NCBI RefSeq assembly: GCF_008087665.1
Contig: NZ_CP042912.1
Coordinates: 2,170,001 to 2,234,000, forward strand
Source of the DNA: Mariniblastus fucicola
Lineage (GTDB): Bacteria > Planctomycetota > Planctomycetia > Pirellulales > Pirellulaceae
Reading direction: 5' to 3'
DNA: 64,000 nucleotides
In this document: positions 10,001-17,930 of the stretch, piece by piece
Layout: each line of letters begins with the position of its first letter
How positions within the stretch are numbered: position 1 is the first letter of the stretch
Notes under the pieces: model-generated
Told to the model about the DNA's origin: nothing
The model's input: only the letters and a program-made list of their open reading frames with translations
Databases searched by the model: none
Position numbers and translations under genes: made by a program

Positions 10001-10233
10001 ATCGGCCGTCCAAGATCACTGGCCGTCACACCAATCGTCTGACCAATTCGCGGTGTAAATCGGCGGATGTTGAGATTGCGATCGAGAAAGACGACGCCTA
10101 CGTCCGTCAAAGCGAACAGACTGTTCATGTCGTCAGTAAGTTCAGTCAATTCAGCAATCTTACGCTCGTGCTCAAGGTTGACCTTGGCAAGTTCGTCGTT
10201 GAGGCGCTGGAGTTCCTCACGGCTGTTTGGCAT
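7027..10233 (-). CDS. Multi-PAS/LOV hybrid histidine kinase with receiver domain
   Basis: A 1068-residue sensor kinase, starting at ATG 10233 (MPNSREELQRLNDEL); an upstream GTG-type extension to 10389 has no family support. Order: a coiled coil plus PAS of the kind found at the C-end of CheB-CheR fusions (FLDRNLNIRRFTPR), three PAS domains, then a LOV-type PAS with GKNCRFLQGPETNP (Cys572), NYRKNG and FWNEL, then HisKA (NMSHEIRTPL, His671), HATPase (NLTGNAIKF, DDTGVGF, GGSGLGLFISRR) and a C-terminal receiver (LILLDMHMPRLSG, Asp995, with KP near the end). The receiver has a short insertion before its Asp. The LOV Cys and flavin-contact Asn residues are kept, but the Gln of the usual FIGVQ is Leu635 (FIGVLFD). 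It likely senses blue light or redox state and acts by phosphorelay. No partner regulator is adjacent. Confidence 0.9.
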   Translation of the reverse strand: MPNSREELQRLNDELAKVNLEHERKIAELTELTDDMNSLFALTDVGVVFLDRNLNIRRFTPRIGQTIGVTASDLGRPIKQFIARFFIDDVDDCFSTVLKTGDRVEREVSDRDGGYWLLKIMQHATKTGSEGVVLTMVDIKSVKETDAKLERYRSIIDSTHEAVIGTDLDGYIQSWNQGAAQLYGYTAEEATGQHVAMLMPDSVKPEVPKLLKQAISGIPIKGYQTDRICKDGSTIHVALAVSPVHDASGVVVGVSSISHDHSQQRKAELEQKKLATILELTSDFVGVCDGNGTTLSINAAGRRMLGIDPDYDIVGDPIKNWHSPEDLKVIFEEALPQSIEKGEWRGILSAVDRHGHQTPLSAVIIAHKGSDGSVNYYSMVGRDITQQLQFEDQLKDREIFLRRTLDGLYAFAGVLLPDGTLVEANLPALSAANLKAEDVIGTPFPDAYWWAYSEEVQEKLWDSIRTAAAGNLVRYDVDVRLAEDHFICIDFQLTPLRNDAGKVTHLIPSGINITDRVELETRQRVFRHAFESSLTAMVITDPTQPDNPIIYVNPGFEKLTGYTSADAVGKNCRFLQGPETNPETVGEIGVGIRQGRATHVTVLNYRKNGEQFWNELVITPVHNDQEVLTHFIGVLFDMTEHQEVEANLARARDVAEAANAAKSSFVANMSHEIRTPLTTIVGMTEMLLEQESDQATRDTLQLIHQSGRHLATLVNDVLDLSKIEAGKLEADFSDASPMQIIEDVAASMRYRAEEKGIKFRLKFSGMVPEAIRTDPLRFRQVLFNLTGNAIKFTEVGSVELRCEVEPGGSDPMLKMEVDDTGVGFAPSEVKRLFEQFTQVDDSPTRRQGGSGLGLFISRRIAELLGGQLSATSKPSGGSVFTLRLPTGDLSGQTMIDPNATLSQQQSADRLKNRLPVRLDNRRILIVEDTRGIQLLLKRILENAGAIVEVADDGQHAMETIQASLFGKSPDSGRPDSGMGNGEPGCRPRHDLILLDMHMPRLSGYETAALIRKLGLTTPIIALTASAMRGDRNKCIQSGCDAYLTKPIDRQKLMKKVVRLLGKADAATD

Positions 10234-10446
10234 AAAATGGTGTCCGAATGAGCCCAAATGTATCGGGTAACATTCTACCGGGAAATGCTCCGCGGGGAAC
10301 AAAGCCGGTTGGCATTTTTGCAGCCATACCAGAAGAAGATGGGCCAAAGCAAGGAGAGTGTTCCGGCCGACGCTTGCGTGATCGTTCACCGAACGTCAGC
10401 ACCGGACGCAAGCACGTCTCGGGCTGTCTTCGGCAAACCGCAATGG

Positions 10447-11067
10447 CTATTGAACTTCAATCGCGCCGCTGGAATCAACTTCGCCCTCAACCTCTGACGT
10501 TACATCATCATCGGTGTTGTAAGTCTGGTCGGGGCCGGCACTTCGCAGCAACGCAGGAGAGGCTTCCGCGTCGTAGCGAATTTCCTTGCCCCACGCATCG
10601 GTGTGCTTGAGCATCAACATGTTGCCATCGATTCCGGTTGGAAGGTATCCCGTCTCGCCACGGAACTCATCAAGCTCGCGTTCGGCGATCGCGATTGCGA
10701 CTTGCGTTTCTTCTACCTGAGCCGCAACTTCACGCTGCAGCTTTCGCTCCATCCGCTTTTGGCGATGAGCATGTTCTTCGTTGACGGCGAACGTTACGAT
10801 CGAACCGGCCAACAGGATTCCCATCAAGGAGAATACCGTTCCGGCGGTCGCAGCCTTTCGTGGCCCTTTCTTTTTTCGCATCCCGTTGAGGCTGACCAGC
10901 AGCGAAAGCGGCGATGCAAATCCGGCGGTCAAGAAGCTGCCAAGCGACATCAACAGGCCCCAGAAACCCCACCAGTTAAACTTTCTGCGCGGGCGTTGCG
11001 GGACGTCGAATCCGATGTAAACGGGTTGGGGGCGACGACGGTGCTCAAATGGGACGTGATATGGCAT
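10447..11067 (-). CDS. Membrane protein with GspG-like C-terminal domain
   Basis: A 206-residue protein. A Pro/Arg-rich N-terminus (residues 1-30) is followed by two membrane segments (about 34-58 and 72-94; the second is GTVFSLMGILLAGSIVTF), a basic coiled coil (HRQKRMERKLQREVAAQVEE), and a C-terminal region DAWGKEIRYDAE...GPDQTYNTDDD. The last part matches the C-terminal strand region of type II secretion pseudopilins (GspG), which bind calcium through such Asp residues. There is no prepilin peptidase motif, so it is not a normal pseudopilin. Its role is unknown. It lies between the kinase gene and the VOC gene, all on the minus strand but with wide gaps. Confidence 0.65.
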   Translation of the reverse strand: MPYHVPFEHRRRPQPVYIGFDVPQRPRRKFNWWGFWGLLMSLGSFLTAGFASPLSLLVSLNGMRKKKGPRKAATAGTVFSLMGILLAGSIVTFAVNEEHAHRQKRMERKLQREVAAQVEETQVAIAIAERELDEFRGETGYLPTGIDGNMLMLKHTDAWGKEIRYDAEASPALLRSAGPDQTYNTDDDVTSEVEGEVDSSGAIEVQ

Positions 11068-11207
11068 CTTCTGGTTTCTCCTTACTATTCAGACGACCTA
11101 CGGAGTTATTCGCGGACCGAGCAGAAACCTTTGGAAGATTTTCAAAAAAAGCAAACGGCAGCTGAAACAACGCAAAATGCCGCGTTTCTAGCGAGCGACC
11201 TGCGTAC

Positions 11208-11570
11208 TCAGGCCGGTGGCTGGGTAAATTCGACGAAGTGCCCATCCGGGTCCTGCACGAAGACCTGTCGAGCACCGTCGGGACGCGTTTTGGGGATAAA
11301 GTCGATCCCGCAAGACGTCAAACGCTCCTCCACAACATCGCAGTCGCTCACACGGACCGCGAAATGGGTGCCGCGATGATGAGAGTGAACCTCTTTGTCG
11401 CGGTTCCCAATCAAATGCAATTCGTGGCTGCCGATCGAGTACCACGCGCCGGGGAAATCAAAGTCCGGACGCGGAATTGCGGGCAGTTGCAAAACGTCGC
11501 CGTAGAACTTGTCGCTAACGGCAAGGTCCGAGACATGAAGGGCGACGTGGTCAAGTTGTAGAATGTTCAT
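11208..11570 (-). CDS. VOC family (glyoxalase-fold) protein
   Basis: A 120-residue single-domain vicinal-oxygen-chelate protein with two beta-alpha-beta-beta-beta units: LDHVALHVSDLAVSDKFYGDVL at the start (first metal His), HELHLIGN, THFAVRVSDCDVVEERL (second His) and FVQDPDGHFVEF (Glu ligand). This matches glyoxalase/bleomycin-resistance/dioxygenase proteins. The reaction is not evident. It begins 3 nt downstream of the stop of the Tat-exported oxidoreductase gene, so the two form an operon. Confidence 0.85.
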   Translation of the reverse strand: MNILQLDHVALHVSDLAVSDKFYGDVLQLPAIPRPDFDFPGAWYSIGSHELHLIGNRDKEVHSHHRGTHFAVRVSDCDVVEERLTSCGIDFIPKTRPDGARQVFVQDPDGHFVEFTQPPA

Positions 11571-11573
11571 GAG

Positions 11574-12947
11574 CTATTTGTTACCGACCAAAGTGCCCAT
11601 GTCAATCTCGTAGCCCTCGCGGTAGGGACGCTTCATCATCGAAGCCGCCAACTCGTCGCCGGTGATCGTTTCGGATGCCTGGTCCCAATGGATTTTGCGG
11701 CCCAAACGGCAACAGATGCCTGCCAGATGACAAACATTCAGCATTTTCATGTGCGAGTGCACGTCTGAGATCGGCAGCGTACGTTTCTCGATCGATTCAA
11801 CCAGGTTTGCCCAGTGAGCGTCCCGGTTGTTCCCGTTTATTGTCATCCCGCGATAGATTTTAGCGATGGCATCTTCAGGCAGCGGTTTGTCCTTCAGGCC
11901 TTCGACAGGAGCTCCAACCAACTTGCCGCGGTTGACGAAAATACGCCCTTGATCGCCTTCGAAAAGGATCCCGTTGTCGCCGCCGTTTTGGATTTTCAAA
12001 TTCACATCTCCATCGGCAAATGCCACAGACAGATCAAACTTCTGCGCGGTGTTGTAACGATCGTCCTGAAGCGGAATGCCGTCTTTGAACTCAACCGCGT
12101 GCTTCGAAGTTCCCTCAACGGAAACCGGATCGTTGTTTTGGCCAGCAGCCGCAATTCCCAACATGGCAATGTCGATGTGATGGGCGCCCCAATCAGTCAG
12201 CTTGCCGCCCGAATGCTCGTACCACCAGCGAAACTGCGTGTGTCCGTTGGTGTACTTGCGATCTGGTTTTTTCGGATCTACAGCGTAGCGAAACGGCATC
12301 TCTGGCGACGGACCCAGCCAACGGTCCCAGTCGAGTTCTTTCGGCACGTCCGCCAAAGGGATCTCGGGACTCCAGCCGCCGGATCCGATGTTCGTTGTGA
12401 CAGTGTGTAGCTTTCCAAGCCGTCCGTCGGCGATGATGGCGAGAGCTTTGTTGAACAAGTCAAAGCTGCTGCGCTGTTGCGTGCCGACCTGGACGACCCG
12501 ACCCGTTTCCTTTTGTACCTTGCGAATCAGCTTGCCCTCGTCGATCGTCAGCGTCAACGGTTTCTCGCAATAGGCATCTTTTCCGGCCAACATCGCTTCG
12601 ATCAGAATTTTCGTGTGCCAATGATCGGGCGTAGAGATTTGCACCACATCGATGTCGTCGCGAGCAAGGACCTTTCGATAGTCGCGATATGTGTCGGCTT
12701 TGCCACCGGTCAGCATTTCGTTGCCGCGTTCAAGATGACGCGTGTCGACGTCGCAGATGGCAACCATGTCAACGAATTTTTGCGCCACCGGAGCGGTTCG
12801 GGTTCCGTTGCCGCCGGCTCCGATGAGGGCGTATTGCAGCCTTGAGTTCCTGTTCGCCAGTCGAGCAAACGGTTGGCTGATGGAGGATACAAAAGGCAGT
12901 GCCGAGACGGCCGCGGACTGCTGCAGAAATGTTCTTCTCGTGCCCAT
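11574..12947 (-). CDS. Gfo/Idh/MocA oxidoreductase with Tat signal
   Basis: A 457-residue protein with a twin-arginine-type leader (MGTRRTFLQQSAAVSALPF), the NAD-binding segment YALIGAGGNGTRTAP, and the signatures ISTPDHWH and CEKPLTLTIDEGK. The C-terminal half has EHSGGKLTDWGAHHIDIA, typical of the large planctomycete group of exported Gfo/Idh/MocA proteins. It probably acts on sugars or sugar derivatives outside the cytoplasm. It is the first gene of a two-gene unit with the VOC protein. Confidence 0.9.
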   Translation of the reverse strand: MGTRRTFLQQSAAVSALPFVSSISQPFARLANRNSRLQYALIGAGGNGTRTAPVAQKFVDMVAICDVDTRHLERGNEMLTGGKADTYRDYRKVLARDDIDVVQISTPDHWHTKILIEAMLAGKDAYCEKPLTLTIDEGKLIRKVQKETGRVVQVGTQQRSSFDLFNKALAIIADGRLGKLHTVTTNIGSGGWSPEIPLADVPKELDWDRWLGPSPEMPFRYAVDPKKPDRKYTNGHTQFRWWYEHSGGKLTDWGAHHIDIAMLGIAAAGQNNDPVSVEGTSKHAVEFKDGIPLQDDRYNTAQKFDLSVAFADGDVNLKIQNGGDNGILFEGDQGRIFVNRGKLVGAPVEGLKDKPLPEDAIAKIYRGMTINGNNRDAHWANLVESIEKRTLPISDVHSHMKMLNVCHLAGICCRLGRKIHWDQASETITGDELAASMMKRPYREGYEIDMGTLVGNK

Positions 12948-13056
12948 GATAATTTCCGTTCAATGGTAGGTCTGTTCGGTGAAGACTCCATTGTGATCGT
13001 GAGCGGGGTCGGCGCGAACCGTTTGGGCGATTGGGACGCGGAAAACCTGACAGCGC

Positions 13057-13089
13057 AAAAAAACAGCCCGAGCATGATGCCCGGGCTGT
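13057..13089 (-). terminator. Intrinsic terminator of the YTV-repeat gene
   Basis: On the minus strand ACAGCCCG pairs with CGGGCTGT, with a further GCAT/ATGC inner stem, followed at once by a T run (seven A on the plus strand at 13057-13063). It lies about 70 bp after the stop of the YTV gene. Confidence 0.85.
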
Positions 13090-13159
13090 CAATTTCAGAC
13101 CAGAATACTTCCTGGGTTGAAAACGTCTCGCGTTATTGGACATAACGCTTCCGCTTCAA

Positions 13160-15364
13160 CTAGTTGCATCCGCAACCGCAAGAAGGAGCTGCTGGAGCTG
13201 CACATCCGCAAGCAGATGCTTTAGCTTTGCATCCGCAACCAGCGAACAGTCCGCGGATCTTGCCGATGAGGCCACGAAGGCGACCACCAAGACGTGAACC
13301 AACACCGTTGCCACAGCCTGCACCGTAACCGGCACCAGCCATTCCAGCACCGTAACCGGCACCGAATCCGCCATCAACAATCATTCCACCGTCAGCAGCG
13401 TAGCCACCGTCGATGATTGCTCCGCCCATTCCGGCAGCATCGTAAGATGCAGCTGGAGCAGCGTTAACAGTTACAGGAACTTGCTCTTCGATTGTGCGTG
13501 GAACGCAAACCGTTACTGTGTAAGGAACCTGCTTGGAAACAGTGCGTGGACGCTGAACAGTCTGCATGACTGTTTTTGGAACGCATACTGTGTAAGGAAC
13601 CTGACGTGAGCGAGTTTCGCAAGTCATGCGAGTAACAGTTGTTGGAACCTGACGCTGACGAGTTTCGCAAACCATTGTAGTAACAGTTTGTGGAACTTGA
13701 CGTGTGCGGCACTGGTTGACCATACGAGTCGTTGTGAAAGGAACCTTGCGGCACTTAGTCACGTTGACCATTTTGGTAACTTTTTGTGCAACCTTGCGGT
13801 TACGAGTTTGAGTGACCATGCGAGTTGAGCAAACAGGAACCTGCTTGGTCTTTGTTTCGCAGACCATCTTGGTTGTGCAGTAGTTCTCGACTCGAGACTT
13901 CTGCTCGCAAACCATTTTGGTAACGCAGTAGTTAACAACTTTGGTTACTGGCTCGCAGACGAAAGTAGTTTCGCAGTATGGAATCTGCTTCGAGCGAGTT
14001 TCGCAACGGTAAGAAGTTACGGTGTAAGGAACCTGCTTTGAGACAGTGTTACACTTGTAGCTGGTTACTGTGTAAGGAACTTGCTTGCAAGTCTTTTCGC
14101 AACGGTACTTGGTAACGCAAACTTGCTTTGTTTCGCAAGATGGAACCCAGACCTTTTTGCAAACCGTACGATCAGGAGTGCGGTAAGTGATTGTCTGTGG
14201 GCAAGAAACCGGAGCTGGCTCACATCCGCAATCAGCTACTGGAGCTGGTTCGCATCCGCAATCAGCGACTGGAGCTGGAGCACAGCCACAATCTGCAACG
14301 GGTGCAGCACAACCGCAATCGGCTGCTGCAGCACGTTTCTTCTTGCAACCGCAACCGCCAAGCAGTCCGCCACCGAGAAGTCCGCCGCCGTTTCCTCCAC
14401 CGAGGATTCCGCCGCCACCAAGGAGGCCGCCACCAAGGATTCCGCCTGCAGCACCACCACCGATGTATCCGCCAGCAGCTCCGCCACCAACAGTACGAGT
14501 GTAAGTCTGTCCTGGGATAACCTCAGTAACAGTTTGGTAAGAACCACCGTTTACAGTAACGTTTTTCGTTTCTGTGTAAGGAACTCGCTTGGTCGAAGTG
14601 ACCGTGCGGTACTTTGTTTCCGTTACAGGTGTGCGAACTGTTTCTGTAACAGTACGCATGCGAGTCTCAGTTACAGGAACTTTCACTGTGTAGTTTACAG
14701 TGCGAGTCTTGTTGACTGTGACAGGACGACGAACCATCGAAGTGATCGTCTTTTGACGAGTTTCACGAACAGGACGCTGAACCGTGTAGTTTACAGTTCG
14801 TTGCTTCATTTCACGAACAGGACGCTGAACTGTGTAGTTCACTGTCTTGTAGGTGGTTTCGCGAACAGGAACCTGAACAGTGTAAGGCTGATCAACGTAG
14901 ATTGTTGAGCAGGTTGGAACCTGAACAGTGTAGTTCTCTGTGCGATACGAAGTCGACTGAACAGGAACCTGAACAGTGTAACGCTCTGAACGCATAACAG
15001 TTGAGGTCTTTGGGACCTTGACTGTGTAGTTTTCAGTTCGCATAACTGTTTCCTGAACAGGAACCTGAACCTGATAGTTCTCAGTTCGCATTCGTGTTTC
15101 ACGAGTGTTCGTGGTTACTGGAACCTGAACGGAATCGTAAACAGTTTCGTTAACGGTGCGGTAACGAGTAACTTGCTGTTGCTCGTTGACGGTCCGGCGA
15201 ACGGTCTTCATAACCGTGTAGCTACAACCACAACCCGCATCCGGGGCAGCAACACCCACTGTGTCGTAGCTTGCGCCACCACAACACTGAGCGAAGCTGA
15301 AGCTGGCCGACATCATGGCCGCGGCAAACGCAGCCGAAGTCAGCAGACTTCTAACCAATTTCAT
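13160..15364 (-). CDS. YTV-repeat, cysteine-rich secreted structural protein
   Basis: A 734-residue protein with a signal peptide (LLTSAAFAAAMMSASFSFAQ) and a ribosome site GGAG a few bases before ATG 15364. Block 1 (about 45-275) is a run of 15-17-residue units of the form TxxRTxxYTVQVPVxE, the YTV motif known from Rhodopirellula. A Gly-rich stretch (about 285-335) and a linker with repeated ADCGCxPAPV (about 340-385) follow. Block 2 (about 385-635) repeats the unit with Cys (KQVPYTVTSYxCET). It ends with another Gly-rich stretch and a Cys-rich tail (CGCGCN). YTV proteins have been reported in the proteinaceous cell wall of planctomycetes, so a disulphide-linked envelope role is likely. It stands alone with its own terminator. 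Confidence 0.92.
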   Translation of the reverse strand: MKLVRSLLTSAAFAAAMMSASFSFAQCCGGASYDTVGVAAPDAGCGCSYTVMKTVRRTVNEQQQVTRYRTVNETVYDSVQVPVTTNTRETRMRTENYQVQVPVQETVMRTENYTVKVPKTSTVMRSERYTVQVPVQSTSYRTENYTVQVPTCSTIYVDQPYTVQVPVRETTYKTVNYTVQRPVREMKQRTVNYTVQRPVRETRQKTITSMVRRPVTVNKTRTVNYTVKVPVTETRMRTVTETVRTPVTETKYRTVTSTKRVPYTETKNVTVNGGSYQTVTEVIPGQTYTRTVGGGAAGGYIGGGAAGGILGGGLLGGGGILGGGNGGGLLGGGLLGGCGCKKKRAAAADCGCAAPVADCGCAPAPVADCGCEPAPVADCGCEPAPVSCPQTITYRTPDRTVCKKVWVPSCETKQVCVTKYRCEKTCKQVPYTVTSYKCNTVSKQVPYTVTSYRCETRSKQIPYCETTFVCEPVTKVVNYCVTKMVCEQKSRVENYCTTKMVCETKTKQVPVCSTRMVTQTRNRKVAQKVTKMVNVTKCRKVPFTTTRMVNQCRTRQVPQTVTTMVCETRQRQVPTTVTRMTCETRSRQVPYTVCVPKTVMQTVQRPRTVSKQVPYTVTVCVPRTIEEQVPVTVNAAPAASYDAAGMGGAIIDGGYAADGGMIVDGGFGAGYGAGMAGAGYGAGCGNGVGSRLGGRLRGLIGKIRGLFAGCGCKAKASACGCAAPAAPSCGCGCN

Positions 15365-16184
15365 AGTGAATCTCCAAAAATTACTGACGTTTCAAACCTT
15401 GCAGGCGGCACCTGGTCGGGCGAATTCGTTCGCCATGCCAACCCTTAGCTCAGTACACCTCTCGACTGGGAACGAGGCGGTCAACTTAATCGCCACCATT
15501 CCGATCAGCCCCTAGTTTGCGAATCCTCCGTGTTGATTCGCCTGAGGGGTGAATTTGCTTTCGGTAACTTCGGATAGTTGCGGGCTCCGGGTTGAATGGA
15601 TAGCTGCTATCAAAAAAGAAAACTGGAAACGATGCGTAAGATATAGCGGTTGGTCGGGTCGCCCCGTTTTTGAAGCCTGGCGGAAGTCTTGACAGGAAAG
15701 AACGCTGCGACTTGGAGCAGGAGTTTAGGGATGCAACTTGTTGAGAAATGCTCTGTAGAGCGCGGAATCTCAGCGAAAATTTGAGATCCGGGGCGTGTTG
15801 CGGAGAAGGAGAAGGCGAGCCAGGAATGTTGCTGGTTTGGCTTGCGGAATTGCCTGGAGGGCAAGAGTTGAGAAGGCCGGTGGCGTTGAGAGCGCGGGGG
15901 AGTTGTGTTTTTTCTTACGAAGCCGCGAGAGGTGGAATCGGAGGTTCGCTTCGTCGGTCAGCGGCAGAAGGAGGTCATAAGGAGTACCCAGTACCCAGTA
16001 CTCAGTACTCAGTACTCAGAAGCCAGTACTCAGAAGCCAGTACTCAGAAGCCAGTACCCAGTACCCAGTACTCAGAAGCCAGAAGCCAGAAGCCAGAAGC
16101 CAGAAGGCGGGGCCCCGGCGGAGCTACAGGAAACGTGGTGCAGTGCACTATGTATTCGGTACTTCCTGGCTCAACCCTGGCGTG
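15365..16184. other. Gene-poor 820-bp region with heptanucleotide tandem repeat
   Basis: It holds the upstream region of the YTV gene and the heptamer array at 15984-16107. Two overlapping plus-strand frames (about 15748-16188 and 15905-16234) cross it, but their proteins are mostly translated repeats and low-complexity Arg/Gly sequence, so I do not call genes here. Confidence 0.6.
15984..16107. repeat. Heptanucleotide tandem repeat (STRR-like), 17 units
   Basis: Seventeen perfect 7-bp units in tandem, of three kinds: GTACCCA (4 copies), GTACTCA (6) and GAAGCCA (7), in the order AA BBB C B C B C AA B CCCC, plus a partial unit. Short tandemly repeated heptamers of this kind are known from cyanobacteria and several other phyla. 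It is non-coding, since a 7-bp period shifts frame at each unit. Confidence 0.95.
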
Positions 16185-16361
16185 CTAAGCCGCTTTCTTC
16201 GTCGGCTCAGCGTCCGCGTCTTGCGGTGGCCTGATAGACTCGATCGTCCGGATCAATTGGGTATCCAGCTCGTCGAGTCGGCGAATGACTTCATCCTGAC
16301 GCGTCAAAAGCTCTTCAATGAGATTCGCACGCGGATCGTTTGATTGAGATGGCTCAGACAT
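16185..16361 (-). CDS. Small coiled-coil protein, 58 aa
   Basis: A 58-residue frame starting at ATG 16361 (MSEPSQSNDPRANLIEELL). Residues 12-45 form a clean amphipathic helix (LIEELLTRQDEVIRRLDELD) ending in an acidic then basic tail (DAEPTKKAA). I recognise no family. The regular heptad pattern argues for a real product, but the short length leaves doubt. Confidence 0.5.
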   Translation of the reverse strand: MSEPSQSNDPRANLIEELLTRQDEVIRRLDELDTQLIRTIESIRPPQDADAEPTKKAA

Positions 16362-16521
16362 TGCATTCCGGCTAGAGGAAGTCGACGTTTGAACTATCGA
16401 CCTGCCGAGCCTCGAATCTGCCAATACGAACGAAAGTCCCAGTCAGATAAACCACGTCAACCTTTACGGTCGGGAAAAACTGATGATTTTGGTGAAAAAC
16501 CGGGATTCAGTTGGTTTCCGC

Positions 16522-16551
16522 TGGACAGTACGATCGAAAACTTCCTATAAT
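16522..16551 (+). promoter_or_regulatory. Promoter of rpsU
   Basis: A -35 box TGGACA (16522-16527), an 18-nt spacer and a perfect -10 TATAAT (16546-16551), followed by a leader of about 100 nt before rpsU. Confidence 0.7.
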
Positions 16552-16661
16552 CTGCGGCTCGAATCATGCCGCCGGTGGAGTTGTGCGCCGCACCCACTGA
16601 GACGCCCGTTCTGTCCTTCGTTCGGAGAACGCTTAATGAAAAACAATTTTTTGGAGAAACA

Positions 16662-16862
16662 ATGGTAAAGCTGCTGGTACGCGAAAAAGAATCAATTCAG
16701 GAGGCTGTAAGAAGATTTCGGAAGCTTGTTGAGCGCAGTGGCATCAAGAAGGAAATGCGTCGTCGCGAATTCTACGAAAAGCCAAGCGAAACCAAACGAC
16801 GCGCTCGTCTGCGAGCTGAGCGTCGCTCCAAGCGAAACCGCATGTTGGCGGCAAGACGCTAG
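16662..16862 (+). CDS. rpsU: 30S ribosomal protein S21
   Basis: A 66-residue protein with the S21 pattern: [40 protein letters not shown] and a very basic tail ending in [13 protein letters not shown] 16662 is chosen because GGAG lies at 16653-16656 and the S21 family begins here. S21 binds the 30S platform near the anti-Shine-Dalgarno end of 16S rRNA. It has its own promoter and an intrinsic terminator, so it is monocistronic. Confidence 0.95.
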   Translation: MVKLLVREKESIQEAVRRFRKLVERSGIKKEMRRREFYEKPSETKRRARLRAERRSKRNRMLAARR

Positions 16863-16883
16863 ACACCAGTAAGCGAATTACTC

Positions 16884-16915
16884 AAAGCACTTGCCGATAT
16901 GCGAGTGCTTTTTTT
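16884..16915 (+). terminator. Intrinsic terminator of rpsU
   Basis: AAAGCACT pairs with AGTGCTTT, extended by TGC/GCG around a CGATAT loop, followed by a T run at 16909-16915. Confidence 0.9.
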
Positions 16916-16946
16916 GTTTCTTTTCCGTTGGCGACCGACGACGATC

Positions 16947-17930
16947 GTGAACCCAAAAACCATTGTCACGATACTGAAGTACATCGCCTCGATCGGGCTT
17001 TTGACCTACCTGATCTATTCGCGACGCGATCAATTTACCGCTTTCCTTGAGCAGGAAAAGAACTTCTGGTGGCTCGCTGCGGCCCTCGCCACCATGACGA
17101 CGGCGTTCATGTTCAGCTACCTCCGATGGCAGTGGTTGGCCAACGCCATCCGGCTCGACCTTACACTTGGCGAAGCGATCAAGCTCGGTTTCATCGGCGC
17201 CTTCTTCAACGTCGTTGCCTTCGGAGTCGTCGGAGGCGATTCACTGCGAGCCTTTTACGCCGCACGAACCAAGAAAGGTCGCGTTCCCGAAGCGATTCTC
17301 AGCGTGTTCATTGACCGCGCGATCGGCCTGATGGTCATGTGCGGATTCGCCGGACTCGCCTGGCAGATCAATGGCTATTTTGGAAACGCCGCGGAGACCA
17401 AAGAACAACTGGCGATCGCCAGTATCTGCAACACTGCTGGAATTTTGAGTCTGCTTGGAGCCATCGGGCTGATGGCGTTTCTGATGTTCCCCGGCATTCG
17501 CAAATTCGCTCCGTTTCGAGCGCTGACAAAGCTTCCGAAAGTCGGCGACTTGATCGATCAAGGCATGGAGGCGGCTGCCTTGTACAGCAAGAACCAGAAA
17601 GCCATCGGAATGGCGATCGTCTTCAGCATCGCTTCCAATCTGCTTTTCGCCACCACGATTTGGCTGGTCTCGCTAGGCGTTTCCGAATCACCTCCCTCGT
17701 TTGTTCAGCACATGGTCATCGCTCCGATAGCGATGGTCGCCAATTCGATTCCGCTGCCTGGCGGCGTCGGAGGCATGGAAGTCGCATTGGCCGCGATGTA
17801 CGAAAGCTACGGGGCATCCAGCGGCGTCATTGTGGCGATCTGCTACCGGTTGTGCATTCTGTTCGTTTCGCTGATCGGATGGATCGTGTGGCTGGTCGGA
17901 GGCGGCGACAAGATGCGAGTCGAGTCTTAA
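16947..17930 (+). CDS. Lysylphosphatidylglycerol synthase TM-region / UPF0104 family membrane protein
   Basis: An integral membrane protein of about 327 residues with roughly eight membrane segments. Family motifs include FSYLRWQWLANAIRLDL, GFIGAFFNVVAFGVVGGDSLRAFYA (the F-x-N-x-x-P/G signature), VFIDRAIGLMVM and SIPLPGGVGGMEVALAAM. The family includes the flippase part of MprF and many proteins of unknown substrate; lipid translocation or envelope assembly is likely. The first ATG (16899) lies inside the rpsU terminator, so I prefer GTG 16947, just before NPKTIVTILKYIASIG. Confidence 0.85.
   Translation: MNPKTIVTILKYIASIGLLTYLIYSRRDQFTAFLEQEKNFWWLAAALATMTTAFMFSYLRWQWLANAIRLDLTLGEAIKLGFIGAFFNVVAFGVVGGDSLRAFYAARTKKGRVPEAILSVFIDRAIGLMVMCGFAGLAWQINGYFGNAAETKEQLAIASICNTAGILSLLGAIGLMAFLMFPGIRKFAPFRALTKLPKVGDLIDQGMEAAALYSKNQKAIGMAIVFSIASNLLFATTIWLVSLGVSESPPSFVQHMVIAPIAMVANSIPLPGGVGGMEVALAAMYESYGASSGVIVAICYRLCILFVSLIGWIVWLVGGGDKMRVES

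Noticed and set aside
9526-10251. 241-codon open frame on the plus strand
   Set aside because: Antisense to the LOV kinase; no motif.
14081-14908. 275-codon Ser/Asn/Cys-rich frame on the plus strand
   Set aside because: Antisense to the YTV repeats; its repetitive character is a shadow of those repeats.
15984-16107. Possible CRISPR array
   Set aside because: The units are 7 bp with no spacers, and there are no cas genes in the window.
15748-16188. 146-codon frame crossing the heptamer array
   Set aside because: Its C-terminal half is translated repeat and the rest is low-complexity; no ribosome site.
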